Positions 22,318 through 33,712 of a stretch of DNA of 64,000 bases are shown here, one piece after another. Under the pieces are notes generated by a model. It saw only the letters and a program-made list of their open reading frames with translations. It ran no database searches and had not been told where the DNA came from. The stretch comes from Multifurca ochricompacta (taxonomy: Eukaryota > Basidiomycota > Agaricomycetes > Russulales > Russulaceae): NCBI GenBank assembly GCA_022496185.1, contig WTXG01000002.1:1178001-1242000 (forward strand), in the 5' to 3' direction. Each line of letters starts with the position of its first letter. Positions within the stretch are counted from its first letter, which is position 1. The position numbers were made by a program, and so were the translations under genes.

Positions 22318-23982
22318 TCAGAGCATCCCCGCAGCACGCATATCTGACATCAACTGGTCATCATCCCGGAATGCCTGGATGATTTGCCGCTGTCGGTCGG
22401 GATCATGGGCGTACATCGCAATGATCATTTCGCGCCGCGATGTCTCGTCAGCCAGACTAGGGGTTATAGGTGTCAGTGGCACTGCACCGCCTTCCTCCGC
22501 AACATCTTCATCATGCTCACTGCTCTCTGCGTCTTCGCGAGGGCGTCGAGAAAAACTAAGTCCGGAGCGGAGTAGCGAGCTCATGTCGCGCATGGGTACG
22601 CTGACGAAGCGGTGTAAATGCATGGAGAAGGAATGTGATGGGCCAGCAGCATCGCGCGTAGCAGTGGTGGGGTCGCGCTGAGATGCAAGGATGTTGCGCT
22701 CCCAGCGCTTGACGCGCCAAAAGCTGAGGAGCGACGTAAGGAGTATGAACCAACCTAGAGAAACGAGAGTATGAATTCATCAGACATGGTACGATCCGGA
22801 AAAAACCAGGACCAGAATAATAATAATAATAATAATGATAATAAATGGCTGCCCACCAATGGTCATAAGAAAAAATGATAGCCAGTCCGTCGTCGCTTCA
22901 TTTGCAAAGTTCATGTCGTCCATGGTCGCCCCAGGGACAGTGCCTGATGGCATTCCATCGACCATGGTGATGTTCAACTTGCGGTAATATTCCTCGGCTT
23001 CCTCTTTGGTGACAAAGGTTGGCTTGGCAGGTATATCATCCTGCATCCCGTTACCATACGGCCCCCCTCCGACGCCCCACCAAGCGTTGCCGGTTGGATC
23101 GTCCTCTGGCCTGCTCCGTAGGGCAAAGCCATATTGGATGAGGGTAACGCCGAGTCCCGCACGGGAGCCGAAGCGGGCGGCATGAGTGGTATGAAGAAGA
23201 TAAGTAAGGAGAAAGCCGACAAATTGGAACGATATGGAGATCAAGAGGTTCCAAAGGAAAGAGAACACTGAACCAGTGGGAAGGTGATCGATGATCATGT
23301 CATCTGAGGAGGACGGCGCATGAACCGTAGTTTCCCAGTAAGGTGGGACAGCGTCGGCTTGGGCGGAAGTGTAAGAAGGCGGTGCATCTTTCTGAGACTC
23401 TTCTGGAACAAGGTAAACATCGTCACCTGCGGGATATGAGTGAGATGTACAGGAAATTAAGGAAAAGGAAGATCAGGGACGGACCGTCGCGAAGTAGTAC
23501 TGGTCGCGAGGGTTTTGCGGTAACATTTGCAAAGACGCCATCGTTATTTGTGCCGCCGCCAACGACAACAGGGGTTGGCTCATAGTCTAATTGTAAACGG
23601 TGAATAAGTGAATTTGGTAGGATGGTTCTGGCCGTTCTGCGGAACCAGTTGGCGCGGGATCCATGTACATGAAGCACGTCGGACGGAGAAGGGATCAAGC
23701 CATTGGAATTACCGAAATCATTTGGAAGGGCTGATGACGAGGGTCGCGGAGGGGAGCCTGGGGGAGGAAAGCTCGCATAGTCAAAGTTCTCAAAATCATA
23801 GACTCCCGGGGTTGGTGTATGAGGAAGAGAAGAGTAGGAGGCGGGTTAAGCGGACGGGATTCTGAATGTTCGTCGTTTGAGTTGTCGTCATCGTCATCGT
23901 CTTCTTCGAAAGCCGCCTCGAGCTCGTCGTTCAAGAGAGGATCTGTTTGGGGGTTTGGAAGGGGGGCGTACCGGGCAGACAT
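22318..23982 (-). CDS. BSD2: BSD2/NDFIP-family ubiquitin-ligase adaptor, two frame breaks
   Basis: Yeast Bsd2 is a Golgi/endosome protein that recruits the HECT ligase Rsp5 through PPxY motifs to sort metal transporters and others to the vacuole. Exons 23982-23501, 23426-22857 and 22754-22318. The acidic N-terminus (EEDDDDDDNSNDE) is followed by a PPSY motif, then DAPPSYTSA and VPPYW, and three hydrophobic helices (FLWNLLISISFQFVGFLLTY, AGLGVTLIQYGFAL, WLSFFLMTIGGWFILLTSLL). The tail is acidic and ends MRAAGML. One C is missing in the codons of the first PPSY (about 23837-23841) and one G at the donor near 23500. Adding both gives 1491 nt, 496 aa. The last intron (102 nt) is long and contains an ATT repeat. 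Confidence 0.88.
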
Positions 23983-24676
23983 TGAGAAAGGAAGGGGAAA
24001 GGAGGGTGGGTGGATAAGAGGGTTAAGAGAGAGTTAAGAATGGACTTTGATCAAGTCAAGGTGAGTGAGGCACGCGTTGTGCCGCAACCCGCAGCACCAA
24101 GTCAATGAAATTGAAATACTTTTACTTTTCAACAACAATTAAAGTGGTAAAGAGAGAGAAAGAGAGAGAGATAGATAGAGAGAGATAGAGATAGAGATAG
24201 TGGATTGCAAATAATAAAACTTGGCCAAGACTTGAAAAAACTTGAGGTAAGGTGAGGAGCATCATTCTATCTACTATCTACTAATACGAATACGAAATAA
24301 CCGCTGCCGCCGCAACCACAACCACCAACCACCAACCTCACAACCGACCACCGACCGACAGTGACATCCGCTCCGCTCCCCTTTAACCGAATTGGGTCTT
24401 CCCCGTCATGTGAGTCCGCGAAAAATGAGACGATCAAGTGATACCTATAACACTCTCGACCATATCTCAGTCTATCACCGGGGGAGGAGGGGTTGGCGGG
24501 CATCGAGCCAACGAGTCATCTGACAAAGACAACACAAGTTTTCCAGTTCCACTCTACTCCCCTCCACTCCCACCCTCTTCTACCCAGTTTGACGGGGTGA
24601 GAGAAAGAGCTGGCTGAGAAAAACCAGAAGGTATGAATATGACGGCACGGCACCGGTCTAGGCTCAACCCACCAGG
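23983..24676. other. Intergenic region with GA/GATA repeat
   Basis: Contains a GAGA/GATA microsatellite (about 24151-24200) upstream of the BSD2-like gene and a run of short ACAACC/ACC units near 24310-24350. A 78-codon minus-strand frame at 24267-24503 has no protein-like features and is not called. Confidence 0.5.
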
Positions 24677-25279
24677 TCATGTGCGATATAGATCAACGCG
24701 ATTTGCCTCCCTGACGAGACGATTGACACGATGGCAACTCTCCATGCGGGCTTCCATAAGCTGGCCAAAAAGCTCAAGAAGACGCGTGCCTGCCTCGGCG
24801 GTAGCATCTCGGCGGATGCGGCGGTGGTGACGATTGAGACTGTGGGGGCCAATACCCTCTAGTCTGAGTTTGAAGCTCTGCTTGCGTTGCATCCAGCGGG
24901 ATTTGGGATGTACCTTCCCAATTGAAGGGGGGGGAGTTGTGGGTTCAGCTTTAATCGATTGAACGTCGGAATCCTCTGTAAGACTTGCCGATGAATCGGC
25001 TGAAGATGAAAGAGCCTTGGCTGTGGCAGCGGCGGTTATCGAATCGCGACCTTTTGCCGTAAGGGCCAGCTCTAGAGCGGCGCGGGTACGATGTACCCAA
25101 AGGGATTCCTGCTGGTAAAAAGATACGAGGGAGTTGAGGAGAACGACAGAAGTGTCGGCAGGAGCATCGGTAAGGGTTTGAGGTGGTGAGAATGGAGGAG
25201 TGGGAAGGGCGGCATGCTCTTGGACTGGAGAGTCTGTGAGGGTAAGAGTAGGTTTAATGTCAAGGGAGAGGAGAGACAT
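24677..25279 (-). CDS. Unrecognised conserved-looking protein (200 aa)
   Basis: Single exon of 201 codons. The protein starts MSLLSLDIKPTLTLTD, has a short disordered Pro-rich leader, then a helical segment (LLNSLVSFYQQESLWVHRTR), a Ser/Glu-rich linker with a sumoylation-like IKAE site, and a basic helical C-terminal half (LRLEGIGPHSLNRHHRRIRR, then LLELFGQLMEARMESCHRV). No signal peptide or membrane helix. The two helical blocks and good codon periodicity argue that it is real. I do not recognise the family; a small nuclear or cytoskeletal adaptor would fit but nothing shows it. It is divergent from the EMC10-like gene. Confidence 0.65.
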   Translation of the reverse strand: MSLLSLDIKPTLTLTDSPVQEHAALPTPPFSPPQTLTDAPADTSVVLLNSLVSFYQQESLWVHRTRAALELALTAKGRDSITAAATAKALSSSADSSASLTEDSDVQSIKAEPTTPPPSIGKVHPKSRWMQRKQSFKLRLEGIGPHSLNRHHRRIRRDATAEAGTRLLELFGQLMEARMESCHRVNRLVREANRVDLYRT

Positions 25280-25761
25280 GTAGATAGATTGTTATTATTG
25301 TTGATGATGAGTGGGAAGTGTGAGGGTGTGAGAGGAAGGGAGGGATTATCGAAAGGGCGCGGGGGGGGGGGAGGAGGAAGGGAAATTGAAGAGGGGGGAA
25401 GGGGATGGGCATTAAAATAAATAAAATGAGAGAGAGGGGATCGGTCTCGACCTTTGACGAGCTCACTCTCTCACTCTCACTCTCCTCTCACTCACTCCCT
25501 CTTTTCCTTGGGTTTCGAATGAATAATGAACCAATCAGCTTTAATCAAATCAACCAATAGAATAAAGAAAGGGGAGGAGCCAATGGGCCGAGGCGAGACG
25601 TGGCCTAGAACCTTAGAACCGTATCCATCCTATCACCATCCACCATTCACCATCCCATCATCCACCATCCACCGTTCACCATTCACCATTCACCATTCAT
25701 CTATCCACTCATCCATCCCATTCATCTTATTTTCGTTACTCAACGACGACGAGAAAGTGCA
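25280..25761. repeat. Divergent intergenic region with CCATTCA tandem repeat
   Basis: The 482 nt between two divergent genes carry a poly-purine/G-run (about 25355-25400), a CACTCTCTCACTCTC block and an imperfect tandem array of CCATTCAC/CCATCCAC units (about 25634-25716) just before the EMC10-like start. Confidence 0.6.
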
Positions 25762-26632
25762 ATGTTCTTGACTCTGAGGAGCTTAATACTAATATTTATA
25801 TTCACAACATTGACACCTTTACCTTTACAAGCTTTTCAACTTTATCATCGTATCCTTCATCCTTCTTTACCTGACCAGTCCTTTTTCAATAGAGGTTCTT
25901 TAATCCTCTCAGATCCTATTCATATAGACCCTGCCCCTTCTTTACAATACGACCTCCTCACATTTATCGAGACCTCCGCACAGGTCACAGACGCCCTCTA
26001 CCAATTAGCACTCGCACTCGATCCCCAACCCGGCGAGACCGGCTCTGTATCTGAATCGCCTCTTTGGCTCATCTCATCCGTGAAAGCGGTAATACTCTCT
26101 CACTTCCTTCATATCCTATCCCCTACCCTTACTCAATTCTACCCTCTTAGTGTCATCTTACCGTCCATCCCAATGACCATATCATCCTTCATCTCCCTTA
26201 CCCTGGTGGCCCCCCTTTTGCACTCGAATATTTCATAGACTCAGTTCCACTTGACGGCACATGCCCACAGAGTCAACCGTCTGGCCCCATTCTAGCCTCG
26301 TCTCCGAACGCCACCATCACCTTCTCTTTCCCGAGCCAACCACCTTTGTTCGTCGTCATTCTTCCTATCTAGGTTAACCTTTTTTTCATTTTTTTTATTC
26401 CGCTTTTCTATTATTATAGGCCGGATCTTCGTACCCCACCTCCTTTGACCGCCACCGGTGATCCTGTCGTACATGTCCCGGAAAAGTCCTTCGTACAAAA
26501 GTATTGGCTCTACATCGTTATTGCCCTCGGAGCCCTCCGTGAGTTTCGTTTCGTTTTAGTAAAAGATGCTTTCCCATCAGTTATGCTTCAGTCATCGCCC
26601 CTGCTGGCGAAGAAGGTTCACGAGATTCGTGA
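25762..26632 (+). CDS. EMC10: ER membrane protein complex subunit 10-like protein
   Basis: EMC inserts tail-anchored and multipass proteins into the ER; Emc10 is its lumenal, single-anchor subunit. Exons 25762-26088, 26151-26347, 26420-26538, 26592-26632 give 228 codons, 227 aa, intact frame. The start yields a signal peptide (MFLTLRSLILIFIFTTL). The lumenal beta-rich domain includes LQYDLLTFIETSAQVTDALY and CHLTVHPNDHIILHLPYPG, followed by the family's juxtamembrane signature PEKSFVQKYWLYIVIALGAL, which is the single C-terminal helix, and a short tail (APAGEEGSRDS). Family assignment rests on this order and the EKSFxQKYW motif, which is shared with yeast Emc10. Confidence 0.87.
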
Positions 26633-26971
26633 TCACCCGTGTATTAATACTCTGTCCTATCGAGCCATAATACCAGTCTCCTTATTCCTTTCTTCACGTG
26701 GTTATCTTTCCCTCATCTCTTCTGTGTTTCCAAGTCCCTTGTGACCGTCTTAATCAAAGATAAACTCCGGTTAATTTCCGCGCTTTCTGACGTAGGACGT
26801 TGGTCCACTCATGAATCATGCCACGAGACAGCCGCAAGTTCGTTTATTTTCCATATGACACCAGTCACTCACCCGTGTTCAATCTGAAATCTGATAAAAG
26901 AAGTCATTCGTATGCCGGTTGGGTGCCATCACGGCGGTCATCTTTTGACTTGAAACTCTTCACAACCCCTC
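26633..26971. promoter_or_regulatory. Intergenic/promoter region of the GNAT gene
   Basis: 339 nt between two co-directional genes; it must hold the EMC10-like 3' end and the GNAT promoter. No clear motif beyond AT-rich sequence; nothing coding is supported. Confidence 0.3.
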
Positions 26972-27643
26972 ATGTCGTTCACAATTCGACCAGTGGTTTC
27001 CGCGGACACCCTTGCACTCTCTCGCATCTGTCTACTCACAGGCGACGCCGGCCAATCGGCTGAACCTTTACATAGGCACCCTGAACTCCCTGGTCTAGCC
27101 TGGGCCCTCCCTTACGTCTTACTTCCTTCGGAAATCGCCCATACATGGGGTTTTGTTCTCGTGGACGATGCGGTACCGGATGAGGACCACACCACTAAGG
27201 CCATAAAGGGATATATAGTCGGAGCCTCGGATACACGAGCATACGAATCGGCGACTAACTTAGAGTGGTGGCCCGATTTGCGGGTTCGCTTCCCTCTCAA
27301 AAGTGATGGGGAGAAGAGAACTAAGGCAGATCAAAAATACATTGATCTCTTGCACCGTGGGCCGGATCCCGCTCTCGAGGCGTGCCTGGCGGTGAGCACT
27401 GCGCATATGCATATCAATTTGTTACCGGAAGTCCAACGACGTGGTTGGGGGCGGAAACTAATCGGATACGCTGTGAATCATTTGCGAGGGCAGGGAATTG
27501 GCGCTGTGTGGCTCGGAATAGATAAAAGGAACACAGCGGCTATGAATTTTTACGAGAAGCTTGGGTTCAAGGGAATCAATGGCGCGCCTAATAACCTAAT
27601 GGCGCTTGAGCTGAATACATGGAACGAGCCTCGAATCGAATGA
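26972..27643 (+). CDS. GNAT-family N-acetyltransferase (223 aa)
   Basis: Transfers an acetyl group from acetyl-CoA to an unknown amine. A single exon of 224 codons encodes a complete GNAT fold: N-terminal strand FTIRPVVSADTLALSRICLL, a long substrate region, then motif A (HMHINLLPEVQRRGWGRKLI, with the QxxGxG/A-type pyrophosphate loop as QRRGWG), motif B with GAVWLGIDKRNTAAMNFYEKLGF. This GNAT subtype resembles the pseudo-acetyltransferase domain next to bacterial and eukaryotic O-GlcNAcases, but here it stands alone. No targeting signal is visible, so it is probably cytosolic. Substrate unknown. Confidence 0.87.
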   Translation: MSFTIRPVVSADTLALSRICLLTGDAGQSAEPLHRHPELPGLAWALPYVLLPSEIAHTWGFVLVDDAVPDEDHTTKAIKGYIVGASDTRAYESATNLEWWPDLRVRFPLKSDGEKRTKADQKYIDLLHRGPDPALEACLAVSTAHMHINLLPEVQRRGWGRKLIGYAVNHLRGQGIGAVWLGIDKRNTAAMNFYEKLGFKGINGAPNNLMALELNTWNEPRIE

Positions 27644-27954
27644 AATGGGAACCCAGCTGCAAGGGGGAAGAGGGTAAGGGAAGGGGTAAGGGAAGGGGTA
27701 AGGGAAGGGTATGGGTAAGGGGAAGGGAAACGGAAAGGAAAGGAAAGGGAAGGGAGAGGAGAGAGAGGGAGAGAGGGAAAAGGATTTATAATTTGAACCA
27801 ATAAGAAAGTTGGATAGAATGAATTATGACGTCACACGTTCCAGCCTCTTCCATCCATCCAATCCAATTCAATCCAATCCAATCCAATCCAATCCAAATC
27901 CAAATCCTATTCGTTTTCTCGTTTCCCACCAACAACGACACCAACAATCCAGTC
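27644..27954. promoter_or_regulatory. GGTAAGG repeat, CRE site and CCAAT array upstream of the PRM10-like gene
   Basis: 27661-27780 is a G/A-rich imperfect tandem array of GGTAAGGGAAGG units. The palindrome TGACGTCA (27827-27834) is a perfect ATF/CREB site 121 nt before the ATG. An AATCC tandem run at 27859-27905 creates six CCAAT pentamers in direct repeat. CCAAT boxes bind the HAP/NF-Y complex, but here they could be only a by-product of the simple repeat. Confidence 0.5.
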
Positions 27955-30710
27955 ATGTCCAACAACAACAAAGCGCCAAGGCTTGAGCTAGAGCTAGAGC
28001 TAGAGCCAGAACCTAAATACAAATACAAACGCGAACACGAACACGAACTAGAACCAGAGCTAGAGCCAGAACCAGAACCAGAGCCAGAACTAGAACTAGA
28101 ACCAGAACCGGAACCAGAACCACAACTCGAACAACACCGTGGGCCCCGTGTCCACTTCAAGGATCCTTCGCACTTCCAGCCCGCCACTTCTCATGTCAGC
28201 CACCCACAATCCGCCGTTCATTCATCCAATGAGTGTCCAACCCCTCAGCGCTTCACTAACCCCTTTCAAGGGAGCGAATGGGTGTCTGAGTCTGATACTG
28301 ATAACTCCATATCCAACCCCGCGCTCGACGGTATTACGTTTTACAAGACTCATTTACCCGTATACGGCAACCACACCTTTGGCGCTAATAGTAATAATAG
28401 TAATGGTCATGACCAGAACAACCTCCATGTGTCTCAGGCCGAGATGCCGCCCACTTATGATAGGTACCTCTGGTCTTCGTATCAGCACCCTTATGATATC
28501 GTACCACCCTCGAGCGTGTATGACAAGACCACGTTCGGACCGAGACGTGTTGCCAACGACCCATTCGAGACTCGGCGTGATAGCCTCGGTGGGAACGAGA
28601 ACTCAACTTGGCCATTGGCTCCCATGCCGCGGAGATTTCGAGGTGGGTTTGCGAATATGCTCGAGTTATGGCGCGTCTACTGGCAACAGACCCCGGATCA
28701 GTCCGAGTCCGAGTTTGTCGTCCCACGTGATGCCCTCTTTGACGACAGCAGCTACTCCCGCCCTGGTCTAGTCCACTCTCAATCGAGTTTCGGTTACGAA
28801 CCCGACGACCCGAAAATTATCGGAACAACAAAGCTGTCACAGGATGACCCTGAGGATGCTGAGAGACAGTCCAGGCAACAGATGAATCTCCAGTATATGT
28901 CCTACCGCCAACGTCGTAAGGAAGCTCAAAAGATCAAAATTCAGTTCAATGTTACTTGTAAATTTTGTTTTCTCCCCCAACCAACTTGTTTGTCATGTCA
29001 CTTGAGGCGCTGATGTTCTGCCCTCCCTCCCACGCTTTTCTTTTCTTTTCTTTTCTTTCTTTTCTTCTTTCTAGCATTCTCAGCCGCCAACATTTCATCA
29101 TGAAATTAGCCCGCTGTCTCATGACCTTCGGCGCACCCTCGCACCGCATCGAGTCACAGCTTGTTGCCGCTGCACGCATCCTCGAGGTTGACGCCGAATT
29201 CATCCATCTTCCAAACCTCATCATTGTTTGCTTTGGCGACCCTGAGACGAAGACTTCCGAGACCCATTTCTTGAGATGCAGCGGCCGCCTCGCGCTCGGG
29301 AATCTACACAAGGTGCATCAGATCTACCGCCACGTGGTACATGACGAGATGAGTGCGCGCAAGGCGACAGAAGAGCTCGTGCAGATACTAGAAAGAAAGC
29401 CTATCTACGGCCTCTGGATGAGGTGCTTTATCGCTTTCTGGCTATCCGCGTTGATCTGCCCTTTGGCTTTCGGCGGCTCGTTTTTGGACATGTTCGTCGC
29501 TGGCTTTGGAGCTTTCATACTAAGCGCTTTACAGCTTACCGCCGTCACGAAGAGCACTTTGTATGCTAATGTTTTCGAGTGAGTCCGACCACGGGTGACT
29601 TTGCACTTATAAGTAGGGTGTTGAGCACCCTCCTGCCGCCAGAATCACAATCGGTATCTTCATCTCGTTTCTCGCTCGCGGTCTCAGTAGCTCGCGCAGC
29701 CAAATCTTTTGCTACTCTGCTATTTCCTCGGCTGGTATTGTCGGTATTCTCCCGGGATATCTCATCGTAAGTTCCGATTGTCATCAGTTCGATCCTTTGG
29801 CCACTCAGCGGCGGAATAGTGTCGAGCTCTCTGGAGTTGGCTTCTAAGAACATTCTTTGTGGCTCAGTGAACATGGTCTATGCTCTCATATACACGCTGT
29901 TCCTGGGCTTCGGCCTTCAGATAGGTTCCGATCTTTACCTACTCTTTGACGCCAGCACTCGTCACCATCTTGCCACTATCAGCGCCGCGGTGACTCGAAC
30001 CATCATCTTCACTGGCAACTTTGTGGTGGATAATGGCACTCCGACCCCCCAGAGCTACCGGATTATGGTTCATTCACATTCACAAATGGTTCAGCTCCCC
30101 TGAGCATACACATGCACCAAGGTTGCTACCGTCCTCCAGAGTACCAATGGTATCTCCAGCCGTTCCCATTCTGGTCGCAGTTCATCACAGTCCCGCTCTT
30201 TTCTACGCTAAGTTCACTGGGAAATCTGCAGCCCTGGCGCGAGCCAGACCTCCTCGTGATGGTCATCATCTCTTGTATTTCCTTTGCTGCAAACAAAGCT
30301 GCGAACCACTTCATCTTCAACAGGTCAGACGTTGTTTCAGCCATTGGCGCGTTTGCGGTTGGCCTGTTGGGAAATATTTATTCGCGCACGTTTGGAGGGA
30401 CTGCATTCACGGTCATGGTTACAGGCGTACTCTTCTTGGTCCCCGTACGTCTTGCGCTCCCTCGATTGCTTTCCTTGACATTTTCAATCGGGTTGCTCCC
30501 CATAAACTGACCTTTTATTTTTTTTCCACCTCTTTCAAGTCGGGTCTCTCGCAAGCTGGTGGAGGGGCAATTACTGCCTCTGGCAATGGTATTGACATTG
30601 GGAGCGCTATGATAGCCGTCACCATCGGTATCACGGTCGGGCTCTTCATGAGCCAGGCTCTCGTATACATGTTCGGAACAAGGAAGAACGCGGCCATGTT
30701 CTCGTTCTGA
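27955..30710 (+). CDS. PRM10: PRM10/ThrE-type membrane exporter (DUF1212), three frame breaks
   Basis: Fungal Prm10 proteins share the ThrE fold of bacterial threonine/serine exporters; function in fungi is not settled. Exons about 27955-28957, 29075-29578, 29643-29766, 29820-30444, 30540-30710. The hydrophilic N-terminus holds an ELELEP-type dipeptide repeat, then RRKEAQKIKIQFN leads into the domain: FIMKLARCLMTFGAPSHRIE, FIHLPNLIIVCFGDPETKTS, ten or so helices in two blocks (LWMRCFIAFWLSALICPLAF ... VPLFSTLSSLGNLQPW ... SGLSQAGGGAITASGNG) and the end KNAAMFSF. One base is missing at the first splice junction, one G near 29819 and one C in the run at 30045-30050; adding them gives 2430 nt, 809 aa. 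The start at 27955 is preferred over an in-frame ATG at 27826, which lies at the CRE site. Confidence 0.88.
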
Positions 30711-31279
30711 CCTATCTGCCGGCCTTTGCTCACGCTGTTGTCATATTACAGGAGTTTATTTTCCATGATTGTAGCAACGAGTTGTGTTCCTTTGTATATA
30801 ATCATACACATGGAATCCGATGTGTACCTTCTCCCCGCCCTCTCCCCGCCGGTCCGCACCGCCTATTATTACTCACTACTTTTTGGGCGGTGCCTACCAT
30901 CACCATCAGAACCTGCCATCAATGCGCTTGGATACCACCTGTCCCGCCGTGCGCCGTGGATGACAGGGAGTGTGTAATCGTGGCTGACCAACTTGACCGG
31001 GTGCATGTATAAGCAACTATCACTGACGTCGACGACTAGAGCCAACAGACGAAAGTCAGCGACAGAGGATACAGGACACTAGTCGCTAGACGACTCAGAC
31101 AGACGTTTGGTATCTCTCCCTGTCGCTCTCTCACTATCCCAACTCACGAAACGACAACCATACAGGAATGTTATTACTTCTCTACTAAACATTGCTTATC
31201 ATTATGCGCCCGCGCCCTTTTCAATCACAGAATCGCCCATTCTCTCTCTCTCTCTCTCTCGTTCATGGGCCTTCAGATC
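30711..31279. other. Convergent intergenic region
   Basis: Lies between two 3' ends. Contains several GTCGACGAC/GACTAG-like near-repeats (31020-31100) and a TC run (about 31240-31260). No gene is supported. Confidence 0.4.
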
Positions 31280-33386
31280 CTAAAAACGCACGGCTGGTGA
31301 CTTCTCCACGCTCTCGATCGGCACTTTGTGTCCCACCAGCGTCCGAATATTATTAATTCCGTATCTGCACAGTCAGTTTCATGGTTCAACGATCTCGCGC
31401 ATCATAAATAGCTGATTGGACGCACCTAATCATCGTTGGGCGTTCAAGTGAGATACCCCATCCGTGTACGTGGACATCCTTAGGAAAACCCATGGGCTCG
31501 AGCATCTCAGGACGAAACATGCCACTATTCCCCACTTCTACCCACTTGTTTAGCATCGGGTGGAACGCAAAGATCTCAAGGGATGGCTAATGAAAATAGA
31601 ATTCGCCAGGTTGATGAGATTTGCGCCCGCACCCGCACCTAGGAAGAAAGGTTGACCCACCTCTGTGTATGGGTTGTAAGCTGGCTTGAATCGGAGGTTC
31701 TCGATGCCCATTTTCCTGAAAAACACGCGCATAAAGCCTAGACACCAGCATCGTTAGCATAGGATGCACGCTCAAAAGCATGCGTGCATGCCTACGGACC
31801 AATTAGATCGGCGAGTGTAAGGCCCCGGTCTGCGACGACACCTTCAACCTGATGGAACTCCGCTAGATGTGTAGCGTCCATAGTCTCGTTACGGAATACA
31901 CGATCGATACTGAACAATTTCGCAGGACGGAAGCCGTCGTCTTCGAGGCCTTCCTTACGCTCAATGGGTCCTGACGTCGGGCTGGCGTTGTACTCTTCCC
32001 CGTCCTTTGACACCTCGCCACGACATCGCGCAGCGAGTTTGTAAAGCATGTGTGCCGAGGACGCAGTTGTATGGGTGCGGAGAAGCAACTTGTGTGACTC
32101 GGCGTCAGACCACGGAGCGCGGTATCCGACAGAGCCATAACCACCGTGCTCATGAACTCTTGAGACTCGCTCATAATAATCATGGGGTGGCGAGAGAGAT
32201 TTAACCGGGTCAGATAGGTAAAACGTGTCTTGCATTTCACGGGCCGGGTGTTGCTGCGGGACGAAGAGGGCGTCGAAACACCAAAAGCCCGACTCGACGA
32301 AAGAGGAAGTTGGCATCTCGGCGAAGCTGATTATGACCGCGCCGGGTCAGCCAGAGTACGGATCGGAGAGTTGGTGCTAACCAACCCCATTTCAAGGAAT
32401 ATATTGCGCATCTCCTCCCGCACTTTGAGTAAAGGGTGGAGAGCACCTCCGTTGGGATATATGCCTTCTGCCTCGAAATTGTACTTTTTGAAGTGGGCAG
32501 ATTTCCAGGCCCCGCTGAGAGAGAATTAATTGCCCGAGTTGCAGTGCGGAAGAAAAAGTAAAGGTAGAAAGGTACACACGATGTTAACATGTCCACAGTA
32601 AGATCAGTTTCAGGTTTTGCAGTGGAGGTGCTGAAATTAGGTCCTTTCTGGACGGTGAACCATTGGCCTTTCCTGCATGGTGAGAAAGTAGGATCAACAA
32701 GAGGAAGAGGCGGAAGTGGAATGAAGGTTCCGGACTTTTGAACAACAAGTTTCCGCTTCCTGAGATCAGCGAGGCCCTTCTCGCCAGTGGAAAGGGTTCC
32801 TGTGGAGTCAACCTCACGGAGTTCTTTCTGGGTCGTATCTTGTATCGATGGCACCTTAAAAAACATGAGACGGGTGCATTAGAGGGGGGGGGGGTTGCAT
32901 GTAGTGGGTAACTCTGCCGACAGACCGCTCTAACAAGGCCGTCGCCGTCCTTTGTGATCCAACCGTTTTTGAAAGCACGCCCTTGCCCAACTTTGGCGGC
33001 TTCATCGCCGATAATTTTTTTAAGTTCTACGGGGGTGATGGAAGTACCAGAGCCCTTGACGGGGAGAGCTGCCCAGACGCGTGCTTCATGAGAACCAAGG
33101 AGTGAGATCTGGACACCCTCTGGGGTGAGAATATGAGAAAGAGTGTCGTGAGAATCATAGGAGATCATCTGTAATTGTAATTGAAAGGGCTCGGCTACGG
33201 GCGATTACGGAAAATGAATGCGATTACCTCCCTACTAAGGAGCGAATTGAGGGCGCCAAGGATGGCAATCTGAGAGTCCGCATCTGTTGCAGGGGTGGTA
33301 CTACCGGGAAGGATGAGTTGACGAGTGTCCGATATTGAATGATGATTAAGATGATTGAGGATGAATTGTTGAATAGACTCGGCCAT
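31280..33386 (-). CDS. FRS2: Cytosolic phenylalanyl-tRNA synthetase alpha subunit
   Basis: Catalytic class II subunit of the alpha2-beta2 PheRS; partner of FRS1 at 19678-22088. Nine exons: 33386-33228, 33168-32926, 32854-32736, 32672-32580, 32514-32386, 32326-31800, 31737-31661, 31586-31426, 31364-31280; 531 codons, 530 aa, frame fully intact. N-terminal winged-helix DNA/RNA-binding-like domains ([29 protein letters not shown]) precede the core: motif 1 region [35 protein letters not shown], motif 2 [16 protein letters not shown], then [18 protein letters not shown] [28 protein letters not shown] and motif 3 [16 protein letters not shown]. All catalytic motifs are present. Confidence 0.96.
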
Positions 33387-33712
33387 GACGGGGGACTACA
33401 GGATCAACAGGGGGAAGAGAGGGAAGGGCGGAGGGAGGGGGGTTATGTGAAAAATAAATGAAAAGGAAAATAAAATAAAATAAAATAAAATAAAAAATGA
33501 ACCGAGTCCGAGTCATCCGATCCCGAATCCGAAATGGTTGACAAATCATTTTTACGCTATGCTTACCATCCTCCCCATCCTTCCCTACCTTCTCCTTCCC
33601 GTCCCCCCTTTCCTTTCCTTTCTCCTCTCCTTTCCTTTCCTTTCCTTTGTCCACTTCCCTTCCTTTCACCTCCTCCTCCTCCTCCTCCTCCTCCTTCTCA
33701 TCTTCCCCTGCA
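33387..33712. promoter_or_regulatory. Bidirectional promoter region of FRS2 and the VTT gene
   Basis: 326 nt between divergent starts. It contains an AAATA pentamer array (about 33466-33497) and a CTT/CCTCCT pyrimidine tract (about 33600-33710) ending right before the VTT gene's ATG; long pyrimidine tracts near the start are common in fungal core promoters. Confidence 0.5.

Noticed and set aside
27661..27780. GGTAAGGG-like repeats that resemble telomeric DNA.
   Set aside because: The unit is irregular and is not TTAGGG; it lies between two intact genes, so an interstitial telomere is not supported.
27826..27954. An upstream in-frame start for the PRM10-like protein.
   Set aside because: It would begin on the CRE palindrome and translate the CCAAT repeat; the ATG at 27955 is more credible.
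27786..28187. A minus-strand Ser/Gly-rich frame (133 codons).
   Set aside because: It is the complement of the GAGCTA/GAGCCA repeat in the PRM10-like gene.
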